A stretch of DNA of 64,000 bases from Comamonas thiooxydans (lineage in GTDB: Bacteria; Pseudomonadota; Gammaproteobacteria; Burkholderiales; Burkholderiaceae_C): the NCBI RefSeq assembly GCF_000964545.1, contig NZ_BBVD01000016.1, positions 1 through 64,000 on the forward strand, read 5' to 3'. Numbering within the stretch: position 1 is the stretch's first letter; every line of letters begins with the position of its first letter. Position numbers and translations under genes: made by a program. Below the pieces are notes generated by a model. The model worked only from the letters and a program-made list of their open reading frames with translations. It was not told the origin of the DNA and ran no database searches. Positions 1-8,547 of this stretch are shown piece by piece.

Positions 1-232
1 GTCTGTGGCGCTCTGGCAGATTTGATGTGCTCCTGACTTTCTAGCAAGATACCCTTGCCATGCAAGTGCTATGGCGATACGCTATCGTTCACCCTTACAG
101 ATATTGACAAAAGTTTTCCATGCGGGAACTTTTGCTGCCAATCGGTACACCATCTTGTCACCATTGGGCCTGCTTCCCGGTGACTGTCTCATCCCTTCAT
201 TGTTGTTCGTTTAACCACAGCTCCTTCGATCC
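1..232. promoter_or_regulatory. Upstream region of the metal-efflux operon with a candidate operator
   Basis: No gene is seen here. TTGACA at 104-109 could be a -35 element, but no good -10 hexamer follows at 16-18 bp. An 8-bp perfect inverted repeat overlaps it: CAAAAGTT at 108-115 and AACTTTTG at 127-134, separated by 11 bp. An operator for a metal-responsive regulator is the simplest reading; no regulator gene lies in the window beside it. Confidence 0.35.
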
Positions 233-631
233 ATGCGCCCGGCGTCTTCCTTTCTGCTGTCGCTGCTGATGTTCGCCTCCATCATAGGGGTGCAACTCAT
301 CGCCATGTGGCCGGCAGGTTCGCAAGATGTGGTGGCCATGGCTTATGTACTCGACGCAGAGCCGCACGAATACGGTGTCGATGTGCTGCAGGAGTTCGAG
401 GACGATGTGGAAGAAGATACGGTGGAGTTCTCCATTCACCGTCCACATCGCACTGCCGAACTCAATCCGGCGCAAGATGATCGCAATGAATTGTTTGGCC
501 CTCCTGAAGCGGTAGCTGTAGGTGTGGCCGATGTCCGGGTGCCTCCTCAGGGGCATGTGGTGCACCCGACTCATCCCTGGCCGGAAAGCATGTTGCGTCC
601 GCCAAGTCTCGGCCTGCCGCAGGCAGGCTAG
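233..631 (+). CDS. Small exported protein, possibly CzcI-like
   Basis: A 132-residue protein with a hydrophobic N-terminus (SFLLSLLMFASIIGVQLIA) suggesting a signal peptide or anchor, a strongly acidic middle (EFEDDVEEDTVEF) and scattered histidines. The tail contains ESMLRPPSLGLP, reminiscent of the LRPP ending of CzcI-type proteins that sit before czcC in Cupriavidus-like loci. That resemblance is from memory and weak. A 152-codon antisense frame in codon register covers the same DNA, but it is Arg/His-rich as shadows usually are, and the plus strand agrees with the operon. A role in modulating periplasmic metal response is inference only. Confidence 0.45.
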   Translation: MRPASSFLLSLLMFASIIGVQLIAMWPAGSQDVVAMAYVLDAEPHEYGVDVLQEFEDDVEEDTVEFSIHRPHRTAELNPAQDDRNELFGPPEAVAVGVADVRVPPQGHVVHPTHPWPESMLRPPSLGLPQAG

Positions 632-642
632 CTCCAGCTCAG

Positions 643-660
643 CTGACGTCATCACGTCAG
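643..660. promoter_or_regulatory. Inverted repeat before czcC
   Basis: CTGACGT-CATC-ACGTCAG is a perfect 7-bp inverted repeat with a 4-bp centre, just after the small exported-protein gene and about 230 bp before czcC. It has the size and symmetry of an operator half-site pair. No function can be assigned from sequence alone. Confidence 0.3.
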
Positions 661-809
661 AACGTTTGCGCTGGGCTTTTTAGACCCCCGATACCTGCCG
701 CCCGCTATTCCAGCGCCTGTTGGCCTGGAATGTGCTTGTCTGCAGAGCATGGCTCTGAGACAGGTCTGGGGCGGCTTCACCTGCTCAGGTGTAACTGATC
801 CTGCATCGC

Positions 810-827
810 ATGCGGCGGCCGCCGCAT
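810..827. repeat. 18-bp perfect palindrome in the czcC leader
   Basis: ATGCGGCGGCCGCCGCAT is a perfect GC-rich palindrome 63 bp before the czcC start. If transcribed it could fold, or the DNA could bind a dimeric regulator. An in-frame ATG lies at its first base, but that would add 27 residues in front of the czcC signal peptide and is unlikely to be the start. Confidence 0.35.
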
Positions 828-890
828 GTGCATGACGGGTTTCCGACCCTTTCCTCACTTTATCTGCCCTCAAGAAGGCAGCTGTGTTCT

Positions 891-2252
891 ATGTTCAATA
901 GATCGATAGTGCCGGCTTCTTTACCGGCCAAGGCCAGTAAGAATTCTTCTGGCCATACACCATTGCGAAGCCCCAAACGCGTGGCCGTGTTCGGCCTGTG
1001 TCTCGCCGCAGCTCTGGCTGCGCATGCTCAGACCAATGCTCATGGCACACCACAAATCAGCAGCACCATTTCAGATCAGGTGCAGCCCAAGCTGACTTTG
1101 ACGCAGCTGGTGCAGACCGTGCTGGACAACAATCCCGAACTGCGCTCAGTGCAGCAGTCGAGCTTCACGGCTCAGGCCGCCGTGGTCAGCGCTGGCGCGC
1201 TGCCCAACCCCAAGCTGGAGTGGAGTCGCGGCGACAACAAGGCGCGTCTGGCATCGGCCACGCCCGGCAATGTGCAGACCATGGGGATCTCGGTTCCCAT
1301 AGAAATGCCTTCCGTGCGCGCTGCTCGTATCGAGGCGGCGCAAGCCGGGCAGCGAGCATCCGTGCACCAGATTGCTGCATCGCGCAATGCACTCGTGGCC
1401 CAGGTCAAGCTCAAGGCCTACGAGGTGGTCCTGCGACAGGCGCAGGCACAGGCCGCCTACGATGCCGTCAAGCTGCTGGAACAGGCCCATGAGCGTGTAC
1501 GCGTACGTGTTTCCAGCGGTGAGGCGGCGCGTTACGAAATCATCAAGGCCGATGCCGAACTGATCAACGCTCGTCAGCAGGAGCAGTCTGCCCGTTTGCT
1601 GGCCGAGCAATCCCAGCTCACGCTCAATCGTCTGGCTGCAGGCCAGTTGCCCAATCGCTTTGATCTGGCCCTGTCTTTGCAGGATCCGGTGGAGAAGGCG
1701 CAATTGCAGAACATCAACTGGCAGTCCCATCCGGAGCTGCTGCAGCTGCAGTCCGAGGTGGACAAGGCCGAAGCGCAGAAGAACGGTGCCAAAGCCAGCC
1801 GTTGGCCGGGTCTTGAGCTGCGTTACGCGCAGACGCGCGAGCCTGACATCCGCAATAACACCATCGGCGTGAGCATGCAGATTCCGCTGTTCGACCAGCG
1901 TCGCGGCCCGATTGATGAGGCTGCTTCGGAGGCCGAGCGTGCTCGCCTGCGCATGGAAGGTCGCAAGGCCGAGCTGGAGCAGCAAATGTTGCAGGCCTGG
2001 AAGGTCATGGAGATGGCGCAGGTACGCACCAAGGCCCTGAGCGAGGGCGCGGTGCGCGAGGCCGAATCGGCCCTGCGCGTAGCCGAGGCTGCTTACCGCT
2101 TCGGCGAGCGCGGCATTCTGGATGTGCTGGACGCCCAGCGCGTGCTGCGCACGGTGCGCGCCGATTTGCTTGAAGCCCGTTATCAGCTGCAATCCGCCCG
2201 GATTGAACTGGATTTTCTGGCTGGTCGCTATGCCCAGCCTTCCTCGCTTTGA
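891..2252 (+). CDS. czcC: Outer-membrane efflux protein of an RND metal pump (CzcC/TolC family)
   Basis: A 453-residue TolC-family outer-membrane channel subunit that would carry metal ions from the periplasm to the outside with CzcB and CzcA. An N-terminal signal peptide (VAVFGLCLAAALAAHAQ) is preceded by a short basic segment. The body is rich in long amphipathic helices with Ala/Gln/Glu repeats, typical of the two OEP repeats. The ATG at 891 is preferred over the in-frame 810 start because AGAAGG lies upstream and the signal peptide then sits near the N-terminus. The next gene, czcB, begins 46 bp downstream, so the three pump genes form one operon. Confidence 0.88.
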   Translation: MFNRSIVPASLPAKASKNSSGHTPLRSPKRVAVFGLCLAAALAAHAQTNAHGTPQISSTISDQVQPKLTLTQLVQTVLDNNPELRSVQQSSFTAQAAVVSAGALPNPKLEWSRGDNKARLASATPGNVQTMGISVPIEMPSVRAARIEAAQAGQRASVHQIAASRNALVAQVKLKAYEVVLRQAQAQAAYDAVKLLEQAHERVRVRVSSGEAARYEIIKADAELINARQQEQSARLLAEQSQLTLNRLAAGQLPNRFDLALSLQDPVEKAQLQNINWQSHPELLQLQSEVDKAEAQKNGAKASRWPGLELRYAQTREPDIRNNTIGVSMQIPLFDQRRGPIDEAASEAERARLRMEGRKAELEQQMLQAWKVMEMAQVRTKALSEGAVREAESALRVAEAAYRFGERGILDVLDAQRVLRTVRADLLEARYQLQSARIELDFLAGRYAQPSSL

Positions 2253-2298
2253 GCTTTCAAAGTCAAGACCACGTTTTCGTATTTTTTGAATTCGCTTT

Positions 2299-3504
2299 AT
2301 GTCTTCTCATCATCACTCCAGGACTGCGCGTCCCGCCTCTCTGGTTCTGGCACTGGCGTTGGCCGGGCTGACAACATTGACCCTGACTGGCTGCGGCAAG
2401 GAGGAGCCGGCTGCTGCGGTTGCTGCCGCAGATACCAAGGCCGAGCTTGACCCCATGGAAGTGGTTGTCTCAGCCGAAATGGCAACCAACTTCAAGACCG
2501 CTGCGGTAACGCAGGCCGAGGTTGCATCGGTGCAGGAGGTTGCCGGTCGCATTGAAGCCAACGAACGCAAGGTCACCCGCATCGGTGCGGCCGTGACAGG
2601 GCGTGTGACCGAGGTGCTGGCCGAAACCGGTGATCGCGTCAAAGCTGGTCAGACCCTGGCGCGCGTCGCCAGCCCAGAGCTGACCACGGCTCAATTGGCC
2701 TATATGCGTGCCAGCGCCACGGCAACTCTGGCGGAGCGCTCCGTAGAGCGGGCGCGTCAGCTGATTGCTGCCGATGTGATCGGCTCTGCAGAACTGCTGC
2801 GTCGCGAATCGGAAGTGCAGATTGCGCGCGCAGAGTTGAGGGCGGCAGGCGATCAGCTCAAGCTGATGGGCTTGTCCGCCGATGCGCTGAGCAGTTTGCG
2901 CGCCAAGGGCAATGTGGCCCCGAATGCCGCCATCACGGCTTCTGCTGCAGGTATTGTGATCGAGCGCCAGGTCAGCCAGGGTCAGGTGGCGCAGCCGGGG
3001 GACCCTCTGTTCACTGTGGCAGATCTCTCCAATGTCTGGGTGGTGGGCGCCCTGCCCGAGCAAATTGCGCGCAGCGTGCAGACTGGCCAGAACGTGCAGA
3101 TCGATGTGCCGGCGCTGGGGCTGACCGTCGAGGAGACACCCATCTCGGGCAAGATCATCTACGTGGGTGACACCGTGTCCCCCGAAACCCGCACCGTGAC
3201 CATTCGCACTCAGGTGGACAACAAAGATCTGGCGCTCAAGCCCCAGATGCTGGCCACCATGAAGATCCAGGGGGCCATGGAGAAGACTCTGGCAATCCCG
3301 GCGCTGGCAGTGGTTCGCGAGAACGACAGGGATCATGTCTACGTCAAGAAAGCCGAAAACCACTATCGCCTGACTCCGGTGGAGTTGGGGGCGGCCAGCG
3401 GTGGTCTGCGACCTGTGCTCAAGGGGTTGAGCGAAGGCTCCCAGATCGTGGTTGAAGGTGCATTCCACCTGAACAACGAGCGCAAGCGCGCAGAACTGGA
3501 GTAA
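2299..3504 (+). CDS. czcB: Membrane-fusion (periplasmic adaptor) lipoprotein of the RND metal pump
   Basis: A 401-residue adaptor linking the inner-membrane pump to the outer-membrane channel. The N-terminus is a lipoprotein signal with lipobox LTGC (Cys32), so it should be anchored to the inner membrane. The lipoyl/barrel-sandwich halves flank a coiled coil (about residues 80-220), and the C-terminal part contains the usual HlyD-family beta-barrel (GDTVSPETRTVTIRTQV). It lacks the His-rich N-terminal stretch of some zinc-specific CzcB proteins. The stop is 4 bp before the czcA start, implying translational coupling. Confidence 0.9.
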   Translation: MSSHHHSRTARPASLVLALALAGLTTLTLTGCGKEEPAAAVAAADTKAELDPMEVVVSAEMATNFKTAAVTQAEVASVQEVAGRIEANERKVTRIGAAVTGRVTEVLAETGDRVKAGQTLARVASPELTTAQLAYMRASATATLAERSVERARQLIAADVIGSAELLRRESEVQIARAELRAAGDQLKLMGLSADALSSLRAKGNVAPNAAITASAAGIVIERQVSQGQVAQPGDPLFTVADLSNVWVVGALPEQIARSVQTGQNVQIDVPALGLTVEETPISGKIIYVGDTVSPETRTVTIRTQVDNKDLALKPQMLATMKIQGAMEKTLAIPALAVVRENDRDHVYVKKAENHYRLTPVELGAASGGLRPVLKGLSEGSQIVVEGAFHLNNERKRAELE

Positions 3505-3508
3505 GCCC

Positions 3509-6500
3509 ATGATTGCCTCCATGATTCGTGCCGCGCTATCGCAGCGGCTGGTGGTGGTCGTGCTGGCGCTGGTGATGTGTGGCTTTGGCCTGCGTGCCGC
3601 CATGAATCTGTCGGTGGATGCTTTCCCCGATGTGACCAATGTGCAGGTTCAGGTTGCCACCGAAGCCCCTGGTCGTTCGCCCGAGGAGATCGAGCGTTTT
3701 GTGACCGTGCCTCTCGAAATCGCCATGACGGGATTGCCCGGGTTGGCAGAGATGCGCTCGCTCAACAAGAGCGGTCTGTCCATCATCACGCTGGTGTTTA
3801 CCGATGCGACCGATGTGTACTTTGCCCGGCAGTTGGTGACGGAGCGTCTGATCGAAGTCACGCCACGCATGCCTGAAGGCATTGTGCCGGTACTGGGGCC
3901 GGTATCCACTGGCCTGGGTGAGGTCTACCAGTACACGCTGGACCACCCCGATGATGGCAAGCGTGAGCTGACCCAGGCCGAGTTGACGGAGCGTCGCACC
4001 ATTCAGGACTGGGTGGCGCGTCCGTTGCTGCGATCCATTCCTGGTGTGGCTGAAATCAACTCTCAGGGCGGATATGTCAAGCAGTACCAGGTGCTGGTCG
4101 ATCCTGCCCGCCTGCGTCACTACAACCTGAGCGTGCGTCAGGTGGTGCAAGCCGTGGCGGACAACAATGCCAATGCCAGTGGCGGCATCCTGCCGCAGGT
4201 GACCGAGCAGTATCTGATTCGAGGCGTGGGCATGATCCGCACGCTGGACGATATCGGCAACATCGTGCTCAAGGAGCAGGGGGGAGTGCCGGTCTATGTG
4301 CGTGATGTGGCCAAGGTGCAGATTGACGCCGAGGTGCGACAGGGCGCCATCATCAAGGGCGGCTATACCGAGGGCGTTTCGGGCATCGTGCTGATGATGC
4401 GCGGCGGCAATGCCAAGGAAGTCGTGACCCGCGTGAAGGAGCGGGTGGAGGAGATCAACTCCAAGGGCATGCTGCCTGGCGGCCTGCAGATCGTTCCTTA
4501 CTACGACCGTACCGATCTGGTGGATTCCGCTCTCTGGACCGTGGGCAAGGTGCTGATTGAAGGCATCTTCCTGGTGGTTGTGGTGCTGTTCATCTTCCTG
4601 GGCGATGTGCGTTCCAGCCTGATTGTGGTGGCGACGCTGATCATCACGCCGCTGACCACCTTCATCATGATGAACAAGTACGGCATTTCGGCTAACCTGA
4701 TGTCCTTGGGTGGCTTGGCGATTGCCATTGGTCTGATGGTGGATGCCACCGTGGTGGTGGTTGAAAACGTCTTCCACAAACTGGGGCAGGCGGGCAATTC
4801 GCGCGGCGAGCGCATTCGCACCGTGCTGTCGGCCACTGTGGAAGTCGCTACACCCACCATCTTCGGTATTGCCATCATCATCTTGGTGTTCCTGCCGCTG
4901 ATGACGCTGCAAGGTATTGAAGGCAAGATGTTCGGCCCGCTGGCGCTGACCATCGCCATGGCTCTGGCGATCTCGCTGGCCGTGTCGCTGTTCCTGTCGC
5001 CCGTGCTGTGCTCCTACTTCCTCAAGGGCGGCGCCGATCACGATACCAAGCTGATTGGCTTCCTCAAGCGCCACTATCTGCGTTTGCTTGACGGCGCGAC
5101 TGCACGCAACCGCCTGACGCTGGCCGTGGCCGTGGCTTTGCTGATCGGATCGCTGGGCCTGTTCCCGTTCCTGGGCAAGTCTTTCATGCCGACCATGAAG
5201 GAAGGCGCGCTGACACCGCAGATCAACCGCGTGCCCAGCATTTCCCTGGATGAATCCATCCGCATGGAAATGGCTGCCATGAAGGAGGTGGCGCAGGTGC
5301 CCGGCGTGAAGTCCGTGGTGTCCAAGCTGGGACGTGGCGAATCGCCGGCCGATCCTGCTGGCCCCAATGAATCTGACCCCATCGTGCTGCTGGACCCCGA
5401 GTCCGAGCGTACCCAGGATGAGATCGATGAAGAGATTCGTCAGCGCCTGTCCAAGATTCCCGGCGTGCAGATTGTGCTGTCCCAGCCCATTTCCGAGCGT
5501 GTGGATGAAATGGTGACCGGCGTGCGCTCGCAACTGGCCGTGAAGGTGTTCGGTGATGAACTGGACGATCTCAAGGAAGTATCCGAGCAGGTGGCGCGCA
5601 TTCTGAAGAGCGTCTCCGGCAGTACGGATATCCGTATCGAGCGACTCTCGGGTCAGCAGGCTCTGACGGTGGATATCGACCGCAAGGCGATTGCTCGTCA
5701 CGGTCTGAACGTTGCCGATGTGCAAAGCCTGCTGGAGTCAGCCATTGGCGGCAAGGACGTGACGACCTTGTACGAGGGTGAGCGTCGTTACTCGGTCGTG
5801 GTGCGTTTCCCCGAGTCCTATCGTGGATCGCCCGAAGCCATTGGCGCAACTCTGTTGACCACGGCGGCTGGCGCGCAAGTGCCGCTGAGCAGTCTGGCCA
5901 GGATCGAACTGGTCGATGGCCCTGCGCAGATCAGCCGCGAAGGTGGCAAGCGCCGCGTGGTGGTGGGCGCGAACGTGGAAGGGCGTGACCTGGCTGGCTT
6001 TGTTGCCGAGGTCGAGCAGCGCCTGGACAAGGAAGTCAAGCTGCCCGACGGCTATTACTTCAAGTTCGGCGGTCAGTTCGAAAACATGGAGCGCGCCATG
6101 GGCACGCTGCAGGTGATCGTGCCGCTGACCATCGTGGCCATCTTCTTCCTGCTGTTCCTGCTGTTCAACTCCATCAAGCTGGCAAGCCTGATCATTCTGG
6201 TGCTGCCCTTTGCTTCGATTGGTGGCCTGATTGGTTTGTTTGTCACTGGCGAATATGTGAGCGTGCCGGCATCGGTGGGCTTTATTGCCCTGTGGGGTAT
6301 TGCTGTGCTGAACGGCGTGGTGCTTGTATCCAGCATTCGCCAACTGCGCCAGGACGGCATGAACGTGGCCGAAGCCGTGCGCGAAGGCTGTACTCAGCGA
6401 TTCCGTCCTGTGATGATGACCGCAACCGTGGCTTTGCTGGGCCTGGTGCCATTCCTGTTTGCGACGGGTCCTGGCTCCGAAGTTCAGCGTCCCTTGGCTA

Positions 6501-6598
6501 TCGTGGTGATCGGTGGTTTGATTACCTCGACTTTGTTGACGCTGGTGGTGCTGCCCACGCTGTACCGCTGGTTTGACGAGAAGCCGACCGAGGCTTGA
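3509..6598 (+). CDS. czcA: Heavy-metal RND efflux pump (CzcA family)
   Basis: A 1029-residue inner-membrane proton-driven pump, normal length for HME-RND proteins, with 12 expected membrane spans and two large periplasmic loops (about residues 35-335 and 560-865). The membrane proton-relay motif reads AIAIGLMVDATVVVVEN (about residues 404-420, with D412 and E419). This AIG-VDA form differs from the DFG-DGA signature of zinc/cobalt/cadmium pumps and is closer to that of copper/silver or nickel-type pumps, so the metal is uncertain. The name czcA is by family. It is followed 20 bp later by a PII-like gene, as in other CzcA loci. Confidence 0.92.
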   Translation: MIASMIRAALSQRLVVVVLALVMCGFGLRAAMNLSVDAFPDVTNVQVQVATEAPGRSPEEIERFVTVPLEIAMTGLPGLAEMRSLNKSGLSIITLVFTDATDVYFARQLVTERLIEVTPRMPEGIVPVLGPVSTGLGEVYQYTLDHPDDGKRELTQAELTERRTIQDWVARPLLRSIPGVAEINSQGGYVKQYQVLVDPARLRHYNLSVRQVVQAVADNNANASGGILPQVTEQYLIRGVGMIRTLDDIGNIVLKEQGGVPVYVRDVAKVQIDAEVRQGAIIKGGYTEGVSGIVLMMRGGNAKEVVTRVKERVEEINSKGMLPGGLQIVPYYDRTDLVDSALWTVGKVLIEGIFLVVVVLFIFLGDVRSSLIVVATLIITPLTTFIMMNKYGISANLMSLGGLAIAIGLMVDATVVVVENVFHKLGQAGNSRGERIRTVLSATVEVATPTIFGIAIIILVFLPLMTLQGIEGKMFGPLALTIAMALAISLAVSLFLSPVLCSYFLKGGADHDTKLIGFLKRHYLRLLDGATARNRLTLAVAVALLIGSLGLFPFLGKSFMPTMKEGALTPQINRVPSISLDESIRMEMAAMKEVAQVPGVKSVVSKLGRGESPADPAGPNESDPIVLLDPESERTQDEIDEEIRQRLSKIPGVQIVLSQPISERVDEMVTGVRSQLAVKVFGDELDDLKEVSEQVARILKSVSGSTDIRIERLSGQQALTVDIDRKAIARHGLNVADVQSLLESAIGGKDVTTLYEGERRYSVVVRFPESYRGSPEAIGATLLTTAAGAQVPLSSLARIELVDGPAQISREGGKRRVVVGANVEGRDLAGFVAEVEQRLDKEVKLPDGYYFKFGGQFENMERAMGTLQVIVPLTIVAIFFLLFLLFNSIKLASLIILVLPFASIGGLIGLFVTGEYVSVPASVGFIALWGIAVLNGVVLVSSIRQLRQDGMNVAEAVREGCTQRFRPVMMTATVALLGLVPFLFATGPGSEVQRPLAIVVIGGLITSTLLTLVVLPTLYRWFDEKPTEA

Positions 6599-6618
6599 TT
6601 TGAGAAAGGAGTGATCCG

Positions 6619-6954
6619 ATGACGATGAAAGAAATCCGCGCCATCGTGCGTCCCAGCCGGTTGGAGCGCCTGCGTACCGAGTTGCGTGCGATTCCGAACT
6701 TTCCTGGCGTGACAATCTTCAAGGCCGAGGGCTTTACGGCCCCCGCTGCCGTGGACAAGCGCACAGTCAAGGATGAGCTGACCGATTTTTCGGACAAGCT
6801 CATGGTTTGCGTGATCGTGGATGAGTCCATGGTTGCAGTGATTCGCGAAGCCATCGTCGCTGCCTGCCGCACCGGGCAGATCGGCGACGGTCTGGTCTGG
6901 ACTGTGGATATCGGCGAAATGCATCGCATCCGCGATGGCGGTGCCGTGAGCTGA
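6619..6954 (+). CDS. PII-like signalling protein at the end of the metal-efflux operon (PII-NG type)
   Basis: A 111-residue PII-superfamily protein. The N-terminus (MKEIRAIVRPSRLERLRTEL) and the C-terminal segment TGQIGDGLVWTVDIGEMHRI match the PII fold, including the GxIGDG ligand-binding turn. The T-loop region lacks the Tyr that is uridylylated in GlnB/GlnK. PII proteins encoded next to CzcA pumps have been described as a separate PII-NG group; their ligand and target are unclear. An AGAAAGGAG-like ribosome site precedes the ATG. The gene closes the operon, followed directly by a strong terminator. A role in gating or sensing for the pump is inference. Confidence 0.8.
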   Translation: MTMKEIRAIVRPSRLERLRTELRAIPNFPGVTIFKAEGFTAPAAVDKRTVKDELTDFSDKLMVCVIVDESMVAVIREAIVAACRTGQIGDGLVWTVDIGEMHRIRDGGAVS

Positions 6955-6973
6955 TCAGGCTTGGCACTGAAAG

Positions 6974-7002
6974 AAAAAGGGATGCGCTCTGCATCCCTTT
7001 TT
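6974..7002 (+). terminator. Rho-independent terminator of the czc operon
   Basis: A 12-bp perfect stem (AAAAAGGGATGC with GCATCCCTTTTT) around a 5-nt loop, with the T-run forming the 3' arm, 20 bp after the PII-like gene stop. Confidence 0.88.
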
Positions 7003-7020
7003 CATGCTTTCGACAAAATG

Positions 7021-7061
7021 TTGGAAGTTTGGAAAAACTGGCGAAAACCCTGTGCTACAAT
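7021..7061 (+). promoter_or_regulatory. Promoter of the tRNA-Ala/Glu/Asp cluster
   Basis: An extended -10 element TGCTACAAT (hexamer TACAAT at 7056-7061) lies 40 bp before tRNA-Ala. Possible -35 sequences (TTGGAA at 7029-7034) are not ideally spaced, as is tolerated with an extended -10. Confidence 0.5.
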
Positions 7062-7100
7062 TTTTGCATTGCAGCAGAGAAACACTGTTTCATTGCTTCA

Positions 7101-7176
<76 letters not shown>

Positions 7177-7221
7177 AAATTAATGACGGCGAGTCGCAAG
7201 ACTCGAATCGTTCTAGGAATT

Positions 7222-7297
7222 GACCCTATCGTCTAGAGGCCTAGGACATCACCCTTTCACGGTGAGTACCGGGGTTCGAATCCCCGTAGGGTCGCCA
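7222..7297 (+). tRNA. tRNA-Glu (anticodon TTC)
   Basis: A 76-nt cloverleaf with encoded CCA. The acceptor GACCCTA pairs with TAGGGTC, the anticodon loop CTTTCAC sits between TCACC and GGTGA, and the T-arm is GGGGTTCGAATCCCC. It lies 45 bp after tRNA-Ala and is probably cotranscribed with it. Confidence 0.95.
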
Positions 7298-7302
7298 AGT
7301 TT

Positions 7303-7335
7303 GAAGCGCTTGTAGCTATATAATATGTAGCAAAG
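7303..7335. repeat. Partial copy of the dispersed palindromic repeat
   Basis: AAGCGCTTGTAGCTAT followed by a short AT stretch matches one arm of the palindromic family seen at 14699, 27007, 39551, 45441, 54910, 59541 and 63511. It lies between tRNA-Glu and tRNA-Asp. Confidence 0.4.
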
Positions 7336-7345
7336 CTTCCTGCCA

Positions 7346-7422
7346 GGAGTGGTAGTTCAGTTGGTTAGAATACCGGCCTGTCACGCCGGGGGTCGCGGGT
7401 TCGAGTCCCGTCCACTCCGCCA
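7346..7422 (+). tRNA. tRNA-Asp (anticodon GTC)
   Basis: A 77-nt cloverleaf with encoded CCA. The acceptor GGAGTGG pairs with CCACTCC, and the anticodon loop CTGTCAC sits between CCGGC and GCCGG. It is the last gene of the tRNA cluster, followed 10 bp later by a terminator. Confidence 0.95.
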
Positions 7423-7431
7423 GATTCAAAA

Positions 7432-7465
7432 AGCCGCAATCAAGCAATTGATTGCGGCTTTTTTC
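7432..7465 (+). terminator. Terminator of the tRNA cluster
   Basis: A 12-bp perfect stem (AGCCGCAATCAA with TTGATTGCGGCT), loop GCAA, followed by a T-rich run. The A-run on the left means it may also work on the minus strand. Confidence 0.9.
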
Positions 7466-7484
7466 TTTGCCCAGGATCCCGAGA

Positions 7485-7507
7485 AAAGGCCTTGCGGCAA
7501 GGCCTTT
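7485..7507 (-). terminator. Terminator of the minus-strand SDR gene
   Basis: The stem AAAGGCCTTG/CAAGGCCTTT (10 bp, loop of 3) lies 11 bp beyond the stop of the SDR gene. Read on the minus strand it is followed by a short T-rich tract. Confidence 0.65.
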
Positions 7508-7517
7508 GATTTACCCA

Positions 7518-8276
7518 TTATTTCGGGGCCATGCGAATGGCGCCGTCCAGGCGGATGACTTCACCATTGAGCATGTCGTTTTCCAGGATCTGCTTGACCA
7601 GCTTGGCGTAGTCCTCGGGTTTGCCCAGGCGACTGGGGAAGGGCACGCTGGCGGCCAGTGCATCCTGAACTTCCTGCGGCATGGTGAACAGCATGGGGGT
7701 GCCGAAGATGCCGGGAGCAATCGTCATATTGCGAATACCGCTGCGAGCCAGGTCGCGAGCAATGGGTAGCGTCATGCCGACCACGCCGCCCTTGGATGCT
7801 GAGTAGGCGGCCTGACCGATCTGGCCGTCATAGGCTGCGACGCTGGCGGTAGAAATCAGCACACCGCGCTCGCCGGTAGGCTCTGGCTCGTTCTTGCTCA
7901 TGGCATCCGCTGCCAGGCGAATCATGTTGAAGGTGCCGACCAGGTTGACCATGATGGTCTTGGTATAGACGGCCAGGCTGTGCGGGCCGCTTTTGCCTAC
8001 GGTTTTCTCGGCCGGTGCAATACCGGCGCAGTTGATCAGGCCGGCGAGTTTGCCCAGGCTGATGGCTTTGGCAACAACGGCCTGACCATCGGCCTCATTG
8101 CTGACATCGCAGCGCAGATAGACGCCGCCGATCTCACTGGCTACGGCCTCGCCGCGCTCTGCATTCATGTCGGCAATCACGACCTTGCCGCCGTTGGCGG
8201 CCAGCATGCGCGCCGTACCTTCGCCCAAGCCTGAAGCGCCACCGGTCACGATGAATACGCGATCCTGAATCTGCAT
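7518..8276 (-). CDS. SDR-family 3-hydroxyacyl-CoA dehydrogenase (HSD10-like)
   Basis: A 252-residue classical short-chain dehydrogenase, probably oxidising short 3-hydroxyacyl-CoA or 3-hydroxy-2-methylacyl-CoA with NAD. It shows the cofactor motif TGGASGLGEG (residues 11-20), an NAD-type Asp after beta-2 (VVIADMN), the NCAG motif and the catalytic pair Ser with YSASK. The tail FGTPMLFTMPQEVQDALAASVPFPSRLGKPEDYA is typical of the HSD10/3-hydroxyacyl-CoA group. The ATG at 8276 has GGAG 7 bp upstream; in-frame starts further out would lie in a non-coding leader. It is monocistronic. Confidence 0.85.
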   Translation of the reverse strand: MQIQDRVFIVTGGASGLGEGTARMLAANGGKVVIADMNAERGEAVASEIGGVYLRCDVSNEADGQAVVAKAISLGKLAGLINCAGIAPAEKTVGKSGPHSLAVYTKTIMVNLVGTFNMIRLAADAMSKNEPEPTGERGVLISTASVAAYDGQIGQAAYSASKGGVVGMTLPIARDLARSGIRNMTIAPGIFGTPMLFTMPQEVQDALAASVPFPSRLGKPEDYAKLVKQILENDMLNGEVIRLDGAIRMAPK

Positions 8277-8369
8277 GAACTGTCTCCTTGTTCGATGTCT
8301 GTTGACGTTGACGTAAACGTCAATTATGCACAGAGTGAAAGAACTGGCGACCTGAGGAAAGCGCGCATA

Positions 8370-8400
8370 AAAAAAAGCCCAATCGGGAAGACTGGGCTTT
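8370..8400 (-). terminator. Terminator downstream of the phasin gene
   Basis: On the minus strand, a stem AAAGCCCAGTC/GATTGGGCTTT (one mismatch, loop of 5) runs into eight T residues. It lies about 150 bp after the phasin stop, so part of that gap is a 3' untranslated region. Confidence 0.8.
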
Positions 8401-8547
8401 GAAGGGATCCATGAAACGGGGGTTTCAGGAGGATCCAAGGAGACAACTTGCGCAAGGTCAGCATCTGATTCAATGTATGCTGACCTGACATGCTGGTGAT
8501 TATAGGGTAAACCCTAGTTTTTGCCAAGCATGTCAATAACCATGTTC

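Noticed and set aside
197..655. 152-codon minus-strand frame upstream of czcC
   Set aside because: It is codon-registered antisense to the small exported-protein gene and is rich in Arg/His as shadows are; no ribosome site and no family features.
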